A stretch of 64,000 nt of DNA from Flavobacterium phycosphaerae (GCF_010119235.1 NZ_JAAATZ010000001.1:1084501-1148500), one strand, 5' to 3'; counted from the stretch's first letter, positions 16,114-25,932 are shown. Made by a program: numbers and translations. The notes: generated from the letters alone by a model not told the origin.

Positions 16114-17151
16114 TTATTCTTTTTCATTAAATAAATTCATCTTTTTCACCCATTTCGTCTTTTTTTCCAATAGGAAAATATCTAAAAGCAACAAGAAAAA
16201 ACCAAAACCTAAAAACCATTGAAACTGCGATTTGAAATCGGCCATTTGGGTGCTTTCGAATTCAGTTTTCTGAATATTATCCAACGCATTTTTTACATAA
16301 TCCAACACGGCTTTAGTAGAATTGCCATCCACATAACCGCCGCCGGTAGCTTTGGCAATATTTTTCAACGCTTCCGAATCTCTTTTGGTAATGACTACTT
16401 CATCGTTTTGATCTCTTTTAAAACTTTCAACGACTCCGTTTCGTTTGAGCGGAATTGGACCTCCTTTTTCGGTGCCGACACCCACGGTGATAATTTTCAA
16501 ACCTAGTTTTTTCGCTTCTTCCGCAGCAGCAACGGCTTCGTTAGAGTGGTCTTCTCCATCGGTAATGATGATCAGCAGTTTGTTGGTTTTATCCTTTTTG
16601 TCGATAAAGGTTGTGGCCAAATTGATGGCTTGGTCAATAGAGGTTCCTTGTGCCGAAATAATGCCCGGATTCATGCCTTGTAAAAACATTTTAGCCACGC
16701 TGTAATCCGTAGTAATCGGCAAGACCGGAAAAGCGCTTCCGGAATACGCAATGATTCCGATACGATCGCTGCCCAAATTGTTAATGATCTGGGACACCAG
16801 CTGTTTGCTTTTTTCTAATCGGCTTGGCGCTACGTCTTCAGCCAACATACTTTTGGAAACGTCAATAGCAAAAACAATATCAATGCCCTCGCGTTTTACG
16901 GTTTCGATTTTCGTTCCGATTTTTGGATTAACTAACCCAATAATCAAGCCGGTCAGTGCCAAAAGAATAACGATTAATTTCAGAATCGGTTTAAAAACAG
17001 ATTTTTCAGGACTTAGCTTTTTCAGCAAATCTAAATCACCGAATTCACGTTGCTTTTTTCTTTTCCAGAATTGAATATACAAGAAAAGCAGCGTCATCGC
17101 CGGGATAACGAACAGGAGATACAAATACCATTTTTCTTCTAACTCGTACAT
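16114..17151 (-). CDS. batB: BatB: membrane-anchored von Willebrand A protein
   Basis: 345 aa from the ATG at 17151; a TTG two codons upstream is rejected. Two N-terminal helices (about 10-27, 55-75) precede a vWA domain with the MIDAS motif DVSKS at 97-101 and a further metal-site TDGED; a C-terminal helix (FQWFLGFGFFLLLLDIFLL) closes it. This layout, paired with BatA, is standard for the aerotolerance operon. A 7-bp repeat sits just before its start codon. Confidence 0.92.
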   Translation of the reverse strand: MYELEEKWYLYLLFVIPAMTLLFLYIQFWKRKKQREFGDLDLLKKLSPEKSVFKPILKLIVILLALTGLIIGLVNPKIGTKIETVKREGIDIVFAIDVSKSMLAEDVAPSRLEKSKQLVSQIINNLGSDRIGIIAYSGSAFPVLPITTDYSVAKMFLQGMNPGIISAQGTSIDQAINLATTFIDKKDKTNKLLIIITDGEDHSNEAVAAAEEAKKLGLKIITVGVGTEKGGPIPLKRNGVVESFKRDQNDEVVITKRDSEALKNIAKATGGGYVDGNSTKAVLDYVKNALDNIQKTEFESTQMADFKSQFQWFLGFGFFLLLLDIFLLEKKTKWVKKMNLFNEKE

Positions 17152-17155
17152 ATTC

Positions 17156-17190
17156 AATTGTGAATTGTGAATTATGAATTATGAATTGCT
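17156..17190. repeat. Heptanucleotide tandem repeat before batB
   Basis: Five contiguous 7-bp units on the plus strand: AATTGTG, AATTGTG, AATTATG, AATTATG, AATTGCT. The tract fills positions -5 to -39 from the batB ATG in the 68-bp batA-batB spacer, the place where a ribosome-binding site would be, so unit gain or loss could change spacing. Confidence 0.8.
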
Positions 17191-17219
17191 CGTTGCATAA
17201 TTCTTAATTCCTATATTAT

Positions 17220-18221
17220 TTATATAAAACTTCTATAAACCGTGTTGCGTAAACCAAATTCAATTAAAACCAAAATCCCGGCAATCCAAACAAACGGGCG
17301 GTATTTTTCGTCATAATCATAGAACTTTAATTCCTGAATTTCGGTCGTTTCCAGTTTGTTGATTTCATCATAAATTGCTTGCAGTTTACTGTTACTGTTG
17401 GCACGGAAATATTTTCCACCGGTATTCTTGGCAATGGACTGCAATAAACTTACATCAATTTCTACCGGCATCATTTTGAACAAAAAGCCGCCACCCGGAG
17501 CATAAGCATAAGGGAAAAGCGCATCGCCATTGGTGCCAATTCCTATGGTATATACTTTGATTCCGTATTCTTTAGCAATTTGCGAAGCCGTTTCCGGTTC
17601 GATAAACCCGGCGTTGTTGACACCGTCGGTCATTAAAATAATGACTTTACTTTTGGCTTTGCTTTCTTTTAAACGGTTGACAGCGGTGGTTAATCCCATC
17701 CCAATTCCGGTTCCGTCTTGCAAAACGTTATCGTATTTTATGCTTTGAATAGCTTCCTGAATAATGGCTTTGTCACTGGTAACCGGTGTTTTGGTATAGG
17801 CTTCGGCAGCATAAACTACCAATCCTATTCGGTCATTTGGTCTTCCTTCTACAAAATTTTCGGCTACTTTTTTCAAAGCTTCCATTCGATTGGGTTTTAA
17901 ATCTTTGGCCAACATACTCCCCGAAACGTCTATAGCCATTACAATGTCGATTCCTTTCGTAGATTTAGTTTGGCTACTGATATCCACTTTTCTTGGGCGT
18001 GCCATTGCTACAATCAAAGAACTCAAAGCCAATAATCGCAACACAAACAAGAACGGTTTCAATTTGGCAAGTAATGATGTTTGCGCTTTGAAGCCTTTAA
18101 CCGAACTGATTTTTAACGTAGCCGATTGCTGTTTTCTTTTCCAGATGTACCATATGATGGCAACCGGAAGTAGTAAAAACAACCAGAAAAACTCAGGATT
18201 TAAAAAACTTACTTCTTTCAT
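17220..18221 (-). CDS. batA: BatA: membrane-anchored von Willebrand A protein
   Basis: 333 aa. Helices near residues 9-26 and 56-74 lead into a vWA domain with the MIDAS motif DVSGS at 98-102 and the later LMTDGVNNAG, and a C-terminal hydrophobic segment (FVWIAGILVLIEFGL). Its ATG overlaps the stop of the broken upstream gene in an ATGA junction (18221-18218), showing that the upstream frame is normally translated into it. First of the two vWA genes of the bat operon. Confidence 0.93.
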   Translation of the reverse strand: MKEVSFLNPEFFWLFLLLPVAIIWYIWKRKQQSATLKISSVKGFKAQTSLLAKLKPFLFVLRLLALSSLIVAMARPRKVDISSQTKSTKGIDIVMAIDVSGSMLAKDLKPNRMEALKKVAENFVEGRPNDRIGLVVYAAEAYTKTPVTSDKAIIQEAIQSIKYDNVLQDGTGIGMGLTTAVNRLKESKAKSKVIILMTDGVNNAGFIEPETASQIAKEYGIKVYTIGIGTNGDALFPYAYAPGGGFLFKMMPVEIDVSLLQSIAKNTGGKYFRANSNSKLQAIYDEINKLETTEIQELKFYDYDEKYRPFVWIAGILVLIEFGLRNTVYRSFI

Positions 18222-19855
18222 GGTTGTCCCGGTGTTTGTAATTCGACTGAATTTAAAATTCTTTCAAATAGTTGTTCGCCATATTTATCGCCTTCGCGGT
18301 GCATTAGGATTATTTGCTGTAATCCATCTTCCTGACCAAAAACCAACATTTCATAATATATTTTTTGAGAGGTTTGGGATGCCTTGTCCACAAAAGAGAA
18401 AGTTCCATATGCTTTCTTTCCGGAAATTCCTTTTTGTGTATCAAATTCTTCAGTCTTTACAATGACATTTTGTGCGCCACGTCCTTCCAAAGTCTTCAAA
18501 GAGCCTTCAACTGCTTTGTCTAAATCGGATTGAATGGCTTTTGTGAATTTTGTGGTTGTCACTGTTATATAAAAATCATCAATCATGCTTCCGTAAGCAA
18601 ACATGTTCATGCTTTTAATCATTGCTTTAGCCTCTTTTGGAATGGCATTGGAAACATCCATTCTTTTCAGAACCTTTGGTGTTTCTATTTTTACGCCCGG
18701 ATTGCCGTATTCGCTGAACACCCATTCTCCTTCAACCAATTCTTTCGTCGGATGGCCCAGGAAATTATCTTTGACATAATCAAATCCTTTAAAATAGATC
18801 AGTCCCAAAACAAACAAAAGGAGCATTCCCATTACAATTCCGATGGTGGTAATGATACGAACGCGTTTCTGTTTTTTAGTTTCTGTAAGCGTGCTAATTC
18901 TTTTTGTTGCTCGTTCCAAAGAGTCAATTCGTCATTTTCTTCTACAATTTCAGGGATAGATTTGTGAATGGTTACGATAGAATTAGAGATGCGTTTTTTG
19001 TCTTCTTCAATTTCAAAATCCAATGGTTTTACTTTGGCAAATTTTACCAAATCGGCCTGCATTAATACTTTTTCCAGGTTGGCCACCGTTTCATTAGAGA
19101 GTTTCAACTTTTGTTGTTTGGCGGCTTTTCGCAACCCTTCAATCAGTTCCGAAGTGGTACTTTCCATGGCCGGAATGTGAATTTCCTCTTCGATATAATT
19201 TCGGGCAATATCGGTTAGTTCTGAATAGTAGTTTTTGATTTCTCCTTTTTGCCAAAGTTCTTTTCGTTCTAATTGCTGTAGCAAAGTAGTGGCTTTTTCA
19301 ATCGGAGTTTTGAAGACAATCGCTTCTGGCTTTTCGCCGGTTTGTCTTTTTTTGATGAATTTGTAAATAAAAATCCGGCAACAGCAATGGCTAATACAAT
19401 CAAAATATAAATCCACCATAAACCAATTGGGCTTTCTACTTGAGCAATGTCTTTGATGTCGTACATTTTTTGTTTCAGCGTGTCGACTTTTACGTCGTTG
19501 ACTTCAACCTTAATGCTGTCGGAAAAAGAAAGTTTACCGTTAATCATAACGGGAATTCTCGGAATGGTATATTTCCCGGAATCAAATTGCGTTAAACCGT
19601 ATTTTTTGATTAATTCATACCGCGCACCGTTTTTAATCGTGTCAATTTTATAGGATTGAATCACCTCCAAAGCTCCGAAGTTTTTGGCTTCCGGGAATTT
19701 TACTTTGGATAATGTATCAACGTCGGTTTTTAAGGTCAACTTGAATTCAGCTCCGATTTTGTTTTTGGTAACATTAACAGTGGTTGTTACTTTTTTCGGT
19801 TGAGCGAAAAGTGACATCGAGAGCAAGCATAAAAAAGGGCAAATGTATTTTTCAT
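18218..19855 (-). pseudogene. BatD-like 546-aa gene broken into three frames
   Basis: Three open stretches (19269-19907, 18832-19419, 18218-18919) are parts of one gene. From the ATG at 19855, one missing base near A6 19831-19836 restores the signal peptide (MKNTFALFLCLL...SLFAQ). A second in T7 19347-19353 joins the exported domain and helix (GLWWIYILIVLAIAVAGFLF) to the cytosolic part (EAIVFKTPIEKATTL). A third in T6 18872-18877 joins that to a second helix (IGIVMGMLLLFVLGLIYF) and the C-terminal domain, whose end overlaps batA by ATGA. The restored length, 546 aa, and the place in the operon fit the flavobacterial BatD-like protein downstream of DUF58. The middle and last fragments have no proper starts of their own. 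Confidence 0.85.
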
Positions 19856-19860
19856 GTTCT

Positions 19861-20727
19861 TTATCTCGATTTAAAATAACCCAATAATTTGGTAACATAA
19901 CTTTCATCCACGCGAGTATTCACGGTTCCTGAACCGCATTTTGAAAAGATATCTTTGAAGTAATTCACTTTGTCTTGGTATTGTTTTTCGTAGCTCAATC
20001 GCGTTTTTTTAGAGCCTGTATTTACGGCTAAAATTTCTCCGGTTTCGGCATCTTCCATTTCTACCATTCCTATGTTAGGCATTTTTTCTTCGCGGATATC
20101 GTAAACTCTAACTCCGGTAATATCGTGTTTTTTTCCGGCAATCTTTAAGGTTTTCTCGTAATCGTCGTCAACCATAAAATCAGAAATAACAAATACTATC
20201 GCTTTCTTTTTTTGTGTTCCCGATAAGAATTTCAAGGCTTGAGACAAGTCGGTTTTTTTGCTTTTCGGTTGGAATTCAATCAGTTCACGAATGATACGCA
20301 AAACGTGTGATTTTCCTTTTTTGGGCGGAATGTATAATTCGATTTGGTCGGAGAATAAAATCAGTCCGATTTTGTCGTTGTTTTGTGTCGCCGAAAAGGC
20401 CATAGTTGCAGCAATTTCGGTAACGATTTCACTTTTAAGTTGGTTTTTGGTACCAAAACTTTCCGAACCCGAAATGTCCACCATTAACATCATGGTCAGT
20501 TCGCGTTCTTCTTCAAAAACTTTGACATAAGGTTCGTTGTAGCGTGCGGTCACATTCCAGTCGATGGCACGAATGTCGTCACCAAACTGATATTGTCGCA
20601 CTTCCGAAAACGTCATACCACGACCTTTGAACGACGTGTGGTATTCGCCCGAGAAGATATGATCACTCAATCTTCGGGTTTTGATTTCAATTTTACGAAC
20701 TTTTTTGAGTAAGTCTTTGGTTTCCAT
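19861..20727 (-). CDS. DUF58 domain protein (vWA-like)
   Basis: 288 aa, cytosolic. It carries the DUF58 signature GRGMTFSEVRQYQFGDDIRAIDWN and a vWA-like domain with DISGSES (residues about 98-104). DUF58 proteins are regular partners of MoxR ATPases, probably as substrate or adaptor. It lies 24 bp after moxR and 5 bp before the start of the broken BatD-like gene, so it belongs to the moxR-bat operon. Confidence 0.92.
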   Translation of the reverse strand: METKDLLKKVRKIEIKTRRLSDHIFSGEYHTSFKGRGMTFSEVRQYQFGDDIRAIDWNVTARYNEPYVKVFEEERELTMMLMVDISGSESFGTKNQLKSEIVTEIAATMAFSATQNNDKIGLILFSDQIELYIPPKKGKSHVLRIIRELIEFQPKSKKTDLSQALKFLSGTQKKKAIVFVISDFMVDDDYEKTLKIAGKKHDITGVRVYDIREEKMPNIGMVEMEDAETGEILAVNTGSKKTRLSYEKQYQDKVNYFKDIFSKCGSGTVNTRVDESYVTKLLGYFKSR

Positions 20728-20751
20728 TTCGCAAACAGTTAACGGTTTCTA

Positions 20752-21756
20752 CTAAGGAACTTCAATTTCGTTTACGATTTTGTTGATGATGTCAACCGAA
20801 GTGATGTTTTCGGCTTCCGCTTCATAAGTAACTCCGATTCTGTGACGTAATACGTCATGTACTACAGCACGAACGTCTTCCGGAATTACATACCCGCGAC
20901 GTTTGATAAAGGCATAACATTTAGCGGCATTGGCCAAATTGATACTTCCACGAGGCGAAGCTCCGAAACCGATAAGTGGTTTTAAACTTTCTAATTTATA
21001 TTTCTCAGGATAACGTGTCGCGAAGATGATATCCAGAATGTATTTTTCGATTTTTTCATCCATATAAACTTCACGAACGGCTTCTTGAGCGCGAAGAATT
21101 TGGTCGATGCTAACAACAGGATTTACTTTTTCGTAGGCTCCTCTCAAGTTTTGACGAATTACCATGCGTTCCTCATCAATTTTTGGATAATCAATTACCG
21201 TTTTCAACATGAAACGGTCTACTTGAGCTTCCGGTAATGGGTAAGTTCCTTCTTGTTCAATTGGATTTTGTGTGGCTAAAACCAGAAACGGTTTGTCTAA
21301 TTTGAATGTTGTATCACCAATGGTAACTTGTTTTTCCTGCATCGCCTCCAGTAAAGCCGATTGTACTTTGGCCGGGGCACGGTTAATCTCATCGGCTAAC
21401 ACGAAATTAGCAAAGATGGGCCCTTTTTTAATCGAAAACTCATTGGCTTTAATGTTGTAAATCATGGTTCCGACTACATCGGCAGGCAATAAATCAGGAG
21501 TAAACTGAATACGACTGAAGCTTCCTTGAACGGCTTGTGACAAGGTATTTATAGCTAAGGTTTTTGCTAAACCCGGAACACCTTCCAAAAGGATATGCCC
21601 TTGTCCTAAAAGTCCAATTAACAATCGTTCTACCATGTGTTTTTGACCCATGATGACCTTGTTCATTTCCAAGGTCAGTAAGTCGATAAAAGCACTTTCT
21701 CTTTCTATTTTTTCATTAATTGCTCTGATGTCTAAAGCAGTACCGTTTTCTTCCAT
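20752..21756 (-). CDS. MoxR-family AAA+ ATPase
   Basis: 334 aa. AAA+ ATPase of the MRP/MoxR subgroup that works as a chaperone with vWA proteins. Walker A is GVPGLAKT at 59-66, Walker B is VLADEINRAP, followed by sensor 1 (VLATQNPIEQEGTYPLPEAQ) and the arginine-containing VDRFMLK. First gene of the operon moxR-DUF58-BatD-like-batABCDE. The 250 bp upstream, shared with the divergent aldo/keto reductase gene, is AT-rich with no structure I can name. Confidence 0.94.
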   Translation of the reverse strand: MEENGTALDIRAINEKIERESAFIDLLTLEMNKVIMGQKHMVERLLIGLLGQGHILLEGVPGLAKTLAINTLSQAVQGSFSRIQFTPDLLPADVVGTMIYNIKANEFSIKKGPIFANFVLADEINRAPAKVQSALLEAMQEKQVTIGDTTFKLDKPFLVLATQNPIEQEGTYPLPEAQVDRFMLKTVIDYPKIDEERMVIRQNLRGAYEKVNPVVSIDQILRAQEAVREVYMDEKIEKYILDIIFATRYPEKYKLESLKPLIGFGASPRGSINLANAAKCYAFIKRRGYVIPEDVRAVVHDVLRHRIGVTYEAEAENITSVDIINKIVNEIEVP

Positions 21757-22007
21757 AGTATTCTATTTGTTCTAATGAATGACCGTTATAATTTTAACAT
21801 TTCAAAAGTGAAAATTTATTAGGTTACCAGATGTTAATAATGCGTTAAAACTTTACAAAACACCTTAATTTTAAGGATGATTTATGATTTTCTTTTTATA
21901 ATTTTAAGACCTGATAGCCTTTTCAAATTTTCGGTGGCAAAATACTAAAATTTTCAAAAGAGCAAAATCTACAAAAACACTTTTAAACACATCTTAAGAA
22001 ATACAAA

Positions 22008-22874
22008 ATGCAAACAAAACTTTCACCTATAGTGGCCGGAACTATGAATTGGGGTATTTGGGACAAAAAACTCACCACTTCCGAAATGGAGCATCTGATA
22101 CACATCTGTATCGAAAACAAAATCACCACTTTTGACCATGCGGATATTTATGGTAATTATACCACCGAAGCTGATTTTGGTAAAGCATTCGGGCAAAGTA
22201 CTATTGACAGAAAAAAAATTCAATTGATTTCCAAATGTGGGATTCAACATATCAATGGCCGGGATAATAAAATCAAGCATTATGATTATTCTAAAAAGTA
22301 TATCCTTTGGTCAGTAGAAAATTCATTGAAAAATTTACAGACAGATTATTTAGATGTGCTGTTATTACACCGTCCGAGCCCTTTAATGGAAGCTGATGGA
22401 ATTGCAGAAGCAGTGGCTAAATTAAAGCAAGAAGGAAAAATTATTGATTTCGGAGTGTCTAATTTCACAGCCTCTCAAACGGAATTACTTCGCCAAAAAA
22501 CCGAAATCAGTTACAACCAAGTGCAGTTTTCGGCTACGCACCACGAAGCGATGTTGGATGGTAGCTTTGATTATATGCAGTTACACAACATCCGTCCGAT
22601 GAGCTGGAATCCGCTGGGAACCGTTTTCAGAGAAGACATCGAACAAACCCGCCGTTTGAAGAAACTTTTGGCGCAATTGGTTGAAAAATATCATTTGGGA
22701 GCGGATACGATTTTATTGGCTTGGATTTTAAAGCATCCGGCAAAAGTTATTCCGGTAGCAGGGACAGTAAATATTGCTCGAATTCAGGCCTTAATGAAAG
22801 CTACTGAATTGCAATTGGAACAAGAAGATTGGTTTGCCATTTGGACCGAAAGCATGGGAAATAAAGTTCCGTAA
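22008..22874 (+). CDS. Aldo/keto reductase
   Basis: 288 aa TIM-barrel NADPH-dependent oxidoreductase. The catalytic tetrad is visible as Asp and Tyr in FDHADIYGNY, Lys in LISKCG and His in LLLHRPSP. The end (HPAKVIPVAGTVNIARIQAL) matches the YdhF-type subgroup. The substrate is unknown. The next gene begins 16 bp after its stop on the same strand. Confidence 0.93.
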   Translation: MQTKLSPIVAGTMNWGIWDKKLTTSEMEHLIHICIENKITTFDHADIYGNYTTEADFGKAFGQSTIDRKKIQLISKCGIQHINGRDNKIKHYDYSKKYILWSVENSLKNLQTDYLDVLLLHRPSPLMEADGIAEAVAKLKQEGKIIDFGVSNFTASQTELLRQKTEISYNQVQFSATHHEAMLDGSFDYMQLHNIRPMSWNPLGTVFREDIEQTRRLKKLLAQLVEKYHLGADTILLAWILKHPAKVIPVAGTVNIARIQALMKATELQLEQEDWFAIWTESMGNKVP

Positions 22875-22890
22875 GTCATAATTTAGCCCA

Positions 22891-24042
22891 ATGATTAATA
22901 AGCGCTTACTTGTCAAAAACTTACTGGCTCACAACGATGAGAGTAGTTTTTATGATAAGAAGCGTCAATTGAATTTGCATACCAAAGAAGGAAAAGCCAA
23001 GTTTTTGAAACACATTTGTGCTTTGTCTAATTCCAATCCTTCTAACAATTCCTATATCGTTGTGGGTGTAGAAGATCAGGAAAACGAAATTTTGGGTGAT
23101 GATTTTTTTGATGACAGCAGGATTCAGAATTTAGTGAATGCTTATCTGGAAAATCCCCCAAAAATTCAATACGAAAATGTACCGTTTCCCAATTTGCCCA
23201 AAGACAAAGTAGTGGGTTTGGTTACCATTAAACCCAAACACAAAACGTCTTTTTTTAAGAAAAACATCCACACCATTTTAGCCAATACCGTTTTTGTTCG
23301 TGTGGGCAGTAATTCTATGCCGACGGAAGAAAAGATTCCGTATTCCAAACAAAATATAGAAACTGTTATCAGTATTGAAAATAATTCGCGCAACAGTATT
23401 GCCTATACACTGGATGGTGTCATTGATTTTATGAATAACCGCCATAAGGATATGACTTCTAAGTACAAAGTCTTCAAAGAGTTGTTTGTAATTTGTTGGG
23501 CAGGCATTCCGAAAAAAGTCAGAGACACAACTTATCTTTCGCGTGTTGATATTGAGTTGATTAACGAACAAGTTAAGTTGTTTTATTCAGCACTTGATGT
23601 GGTTTCGATTAGTTATGATCAACAAAGTTTTACCATTATTGAGCACGTTCCGTTGGGATTGAATGATAAAACCAGTTACTATCCGCTGGAACAATTGACC
23701 ATTCGTTTTTTTGACAATGGGTATTATAAAATGGAAACCCAAATGCTCTTTGAACCACCAGCTTACAATAAAAAAATGTTGCATCATATTTACAATTCTA
23801 ATGTAGCTTTGCTGTCGAAAATGCAAAAAGGAATTTCACTGTCAGAGCGCGAAGAAAAGGATTTAGAGAATTTTTCTTCTACCTTAATGATTTGTTATCT
23901 TAATGGTTTTGAAGATGCCAAACAAAAACTGATTGAAGCCAAACCGCTTTTGAAAGCACAACCCAATGCCACGGTTTATTTGAGTTTTAAAGAAGCCATG
24001 CGCATTTTGAGAAAAATGAAATACAACAAAAACAATGCATAG
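22891..24042 (+). CDS. AlbA_2 (Schlafen-like) domain protein
   Basis: 383 aa. Residues about 15-150 form an AlbA_2 domain, with the entry motif typical of these proteins and NNSYIVVGVEDQENEILG. The C-terminal 230 residues are not a family I recognise. AlbA_2 proteins are putative nucleic-acid-binding or nuclease-like proteins and occur in regulators and some defence loci; here the neighbours (aldo/keto reductase, phosphatase) give no defence context. It overlaps the downstream phosphatase gene by 8 bases. Confidence 0.85.
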   Translation: MINKRLLVKNLLAHNDESSFYDKKRQLNLHTKEGKAKFLKHICALSNSNPSNNSYIVVGVEDQENEILGDDFFDDSRIQNLVNAYLENPPKIQYENVPFPNLPKDKVVGLVTIKPKHKTSFFKKNIHTILANTVFVRVGSNSMPTEEKIPYSKQNIETVISIENNSRNSIAYTLDGVIDFMNNRHKDMTSKYKVFKELFVICWAGIPKKVRDTTYLSRVDIELINEQVKLFYSALDVVSISYDQQSFTIIEHVPLGLNDKTSYYPLEQLTIRFFDNGYYKMETQMLFEPPAYNKKMLHHIYNSNVALLSKMQKGISLSEREEKDLENFSSTLMICYLNGFEDAKQKLIEAKPLLKAQPNATVYLSFKEAMRILRKMKYNKNNA

Positions 24043-24772
24043 AACACTGGTAATTGGCGACATACACGGCGGATTACGCGGCCTGCACCAAATTTTAGAA
24101 CGAGCCCAAGTCACTACAGAAGACAAACTTATCTTTTTGGGCGATTATGTTGATGGTTGGAGCGAATCACCACAAGTACTGGATTTTTTAATCGAGTTGA
24201 ACAACCGGCAGGACTGTGTTTTTATTCGAGGAAATCATGATGAATTGTTGTTAGATTGGCTGGCCGGTGATACCAAAAATATAGACGAAACTATGTGGTA
24301 CCATCACGGTGGTGAAGCAACGGTTTTGGCTTATGAAAAGGTAACAGCAGAAACCAAACGCCATCATGTTAATTTTTTAAAAACGTTGCAGAATTATCAT
24401 TTAGACGGGCAAAACCGATTGTTCATTCATGCCGGGTTCACTAATTTGAATGGTATTGCATACGAGTATTTTCCAAAATTATTTTACTGGGACAGAACGC
24501 TTTGGGAAACGGCTTTGGCCTTAGACCCTATGTTGTCTAAAAACAGTCCGTCTTACCCAAGACGATTGAAGTTGTATCACGAGATTTACATTGGTCACAC
24601 ACCGGTTACCCGAATTGACCAGACGATTCCGGTTAAGAAAGCTTGTATTTGGAATGTTGATACCGGAGCTGCTTTCAAAGGTCCTTTGACGATTATGGAT
24701 GTTGACTCTAAGGAGTTTTGGCAAAGTGAGCCTTTGAATGATTTGTATTTTAACGAAAAAGGGAGGAATTAA
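24035..24772 (+). CDS. Calcineurin-like metallophosphatase (PrpE/ApaH type)
   Basis: 245 aa. The metal-binding motifs are all present: GDIHG (residues 8-12), GDYVDGW, GNHDE, a later histidine (FIHAGF) and GHTPVT. This is the pattern of bacterial Ser/Thr phosphatases and Ap4A hydrolases; which of these it is cannot be said. Start overlaps the end of the AlbA_2 gene. A 7-bp repeat follows its stop. Confidence 0.92.
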   Translation: MHRTLVIGDIHGGLRGLHQILERAQVTTEDKLIFLGDYVDGWSESPQVLDFLIELNNRQDCVFIRGNHDELLLDWLAGDTKNIDETMWYHHGGEATVLAYEKVTAETKRHHVNFLKTLQNYHLDGQNRLFIHAGFTNLNGIAYEYFPKLFYWDRTLWETALALDPMLSKNSPSYPRRLKLYHEIYIGHTPVTRIDQTIPVKKACIWNVDTGAAFKGPLTIMDVDSKEFWQSEPLNDLYFNEKGRN

Positions 24773-24811
24773 ATTTAGGATTTTGGAATAAGGAATTAGG
24801 ATTTTAGAATT
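24770..24811. repeat. 7-bp-period degenerate repeat before the DUF6646-type gene
   Basis: Six heptamers: ATTTAGG, ATTTTGG, AATAAGG, AATTAGG, ATTTTAG, AATTTCT (boundaries to within a base or two). The tract ends directly at the -7 box 24814-24821. Confidence 0.7.
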
Positions 24812-24813
24812 TC

Positions 24814-24821
24814 TATATTTG
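24814..24821 (+). promoter_or_regulatory. -7 promoter element
   Basis: TATATTTG matches TAnnTTTG, 18 bp before the ATG at 24840. The upstream region where TTTG is expected is made of 7-bp repeats, one of which contains TTTTGG. Confidence 0.5.
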
Positions 24822-24839
24822 CAACTTAATTAATTGAAC

Positions 24840-25334
24840 ATGAAAAAAATAATCACGCTAATGGCAATTGTCATAGTAAGTTTGGCCAATGCGCAAGCCT
24901 ACAAAGGAAAAGGAGACATTAAAGGTCAGGTAGGAATGAACATTCAGGACCACGGAACCGGTATCAACACTTCGGCAGATTTTGGTATAGGCGAAAACAT
25001 GTCGTATGGCTTTGTGGCGTCTTATTTACTTTCGGTAGAGGAAGCGGCAGGCATTAAACCTAAATTTGAAGACAGAGCTGATTTTAAAGTCCGTTTCAAT
25101 GCTAACTTAGGGAACGTATTCGGGTTTGAGAAAAACATGGATATTTATCCCGGATTGAGTTTGGGCACCCGTAATTTCGGTGGTCATTTAGGGTTCCGTT
25201 ATTTCTTCACGAGCGGATTTGGTGTGTATGCCGAAGGAGGAGCTCCAATCGCAAAATATGATACAAACACAGAAGGTTTCGAACATTATAACAATCAGTT
25301 TGTTTTTAATATCGGCGCCTCTTTCAACTTATAA
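24840..25334 (+). CDS. Outer-membrane beta-barrel protein (DUF6646-like)
   Basis: 164 aa from the ATG at 24840 (MKKIITLMAIVIVSLANAQ, a clear signal peptide); a TTG two codons earlier is unlikely. The mature part alternates glycine/aromatic strands (FGIGENMSYGFVASYLL, GGHLGFRYFFTSGFGVYAEG) and ends FNIGASFNL, as in small barrels. It resembles the family I recall as DUF6646. Function unknown. Confidence 0.85.
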   Translation: MKKIITLMAIVIVSLANAQAYKGKGDIKGQVGMNIQDHGTGINTSADFGIGENMSYGFVASYLLSVEEAAGIKPKFEDRADFKVRFNANLGNVFGFEKNMDIYPGLSLGTRNFGGHLGFRYFFTSGFGVYAEGGAPIAKYDTNTEGFEHYNNQFVFNIGASFNL

Positions 25335-25356
25335 TTATTTACATAAAAGCCATAAA

Positions 25357-25932
25357 ATGAGTATTGTTACAGAAAAAAGATTAAAAGACCGAAGCGGTTC
25401 CAAATGCGAAATCAGCGGAAGCGAAGAAAATTTAGTAGTGTATGTAGTAGCCCCAAAAACAGAAGCTACGCCCGAGAATTGTATCTTGATTACAAAATCG
25501 TTAAAAGATCAAATCGAAAATCCGGATACCACCAATCCCAACGATTGGAGAGGGTTAAGTGATAGTATGTGGAATGAGAATCTTCCTGTGCAAATTGTTT
25601 CTTGGCGCATGTTGGCGCGTTTAAAAAGCGTTGATTTGTTAGAAATGATGTACCTTGACGAAGAAGCTTTAGAATGGGCCAAAGCCACAGGAGAAGATCA
25701 GGATGATGAAGGCAAAATTGTTCACAAAGATTCCAATGGAAATATTTTATTCGATGGTGACTCGGTAGTTTTGATTAAAGATTTGGATGTGAAAGGGGCC
25801 AACTTTACAGCTAAACGTGGAGCTGCCGTGCACAACATCAAATTAGTTTGGGACAATGCCGAACAAATTGAAGGTCGTGTAGAAGGCCAGCACATAGTGA
25901 TTTTGACTCAATATGTGAAGAAAACAAAGTAG
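25357..25932 (+). CDS. phnA: PhnA domain protein
   Basis: 191 aa from the ATG at 25357; an upstream in-frame extension would overlap the barrel gene and is rejected. The C-terminal PhnA domain is clear: GNILFDGDSVVLIKDLDVKG and AAVHNIKLVWDNAEQIEGR. The N-terminal zinc-ribbon region has RSGSKCEISG but only one cysteine pair is not obvious. Despite the name, PhnA proteins outside phosphonate operons have no proven phosphonate role. Confidence 0.92.
   Translation: MSIVTEKRLKDRSGSKCEISGSEENLVVYVVAPKTEATPENCILITKSLKDQIENPDTTNPNDWRGLSDSMWNENLPVQIVSWRMLARLKSVDLLEMMYLDEEALEWAKATGEDQDDEGKIVHKDSNGNILFDGDSVVLIKDLDVKGANFTAKRGAAVHNIKLVWDNAEQIEGRVEGQHIVILTQYVKKTK

Noticed and set aside
22891..24042. Defence system around the AlbA_2 protein
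   Set aside because: Neighbours are an aldo/keto reductase and a phosphatase; no nuclease, helicase or toxin partner is present.
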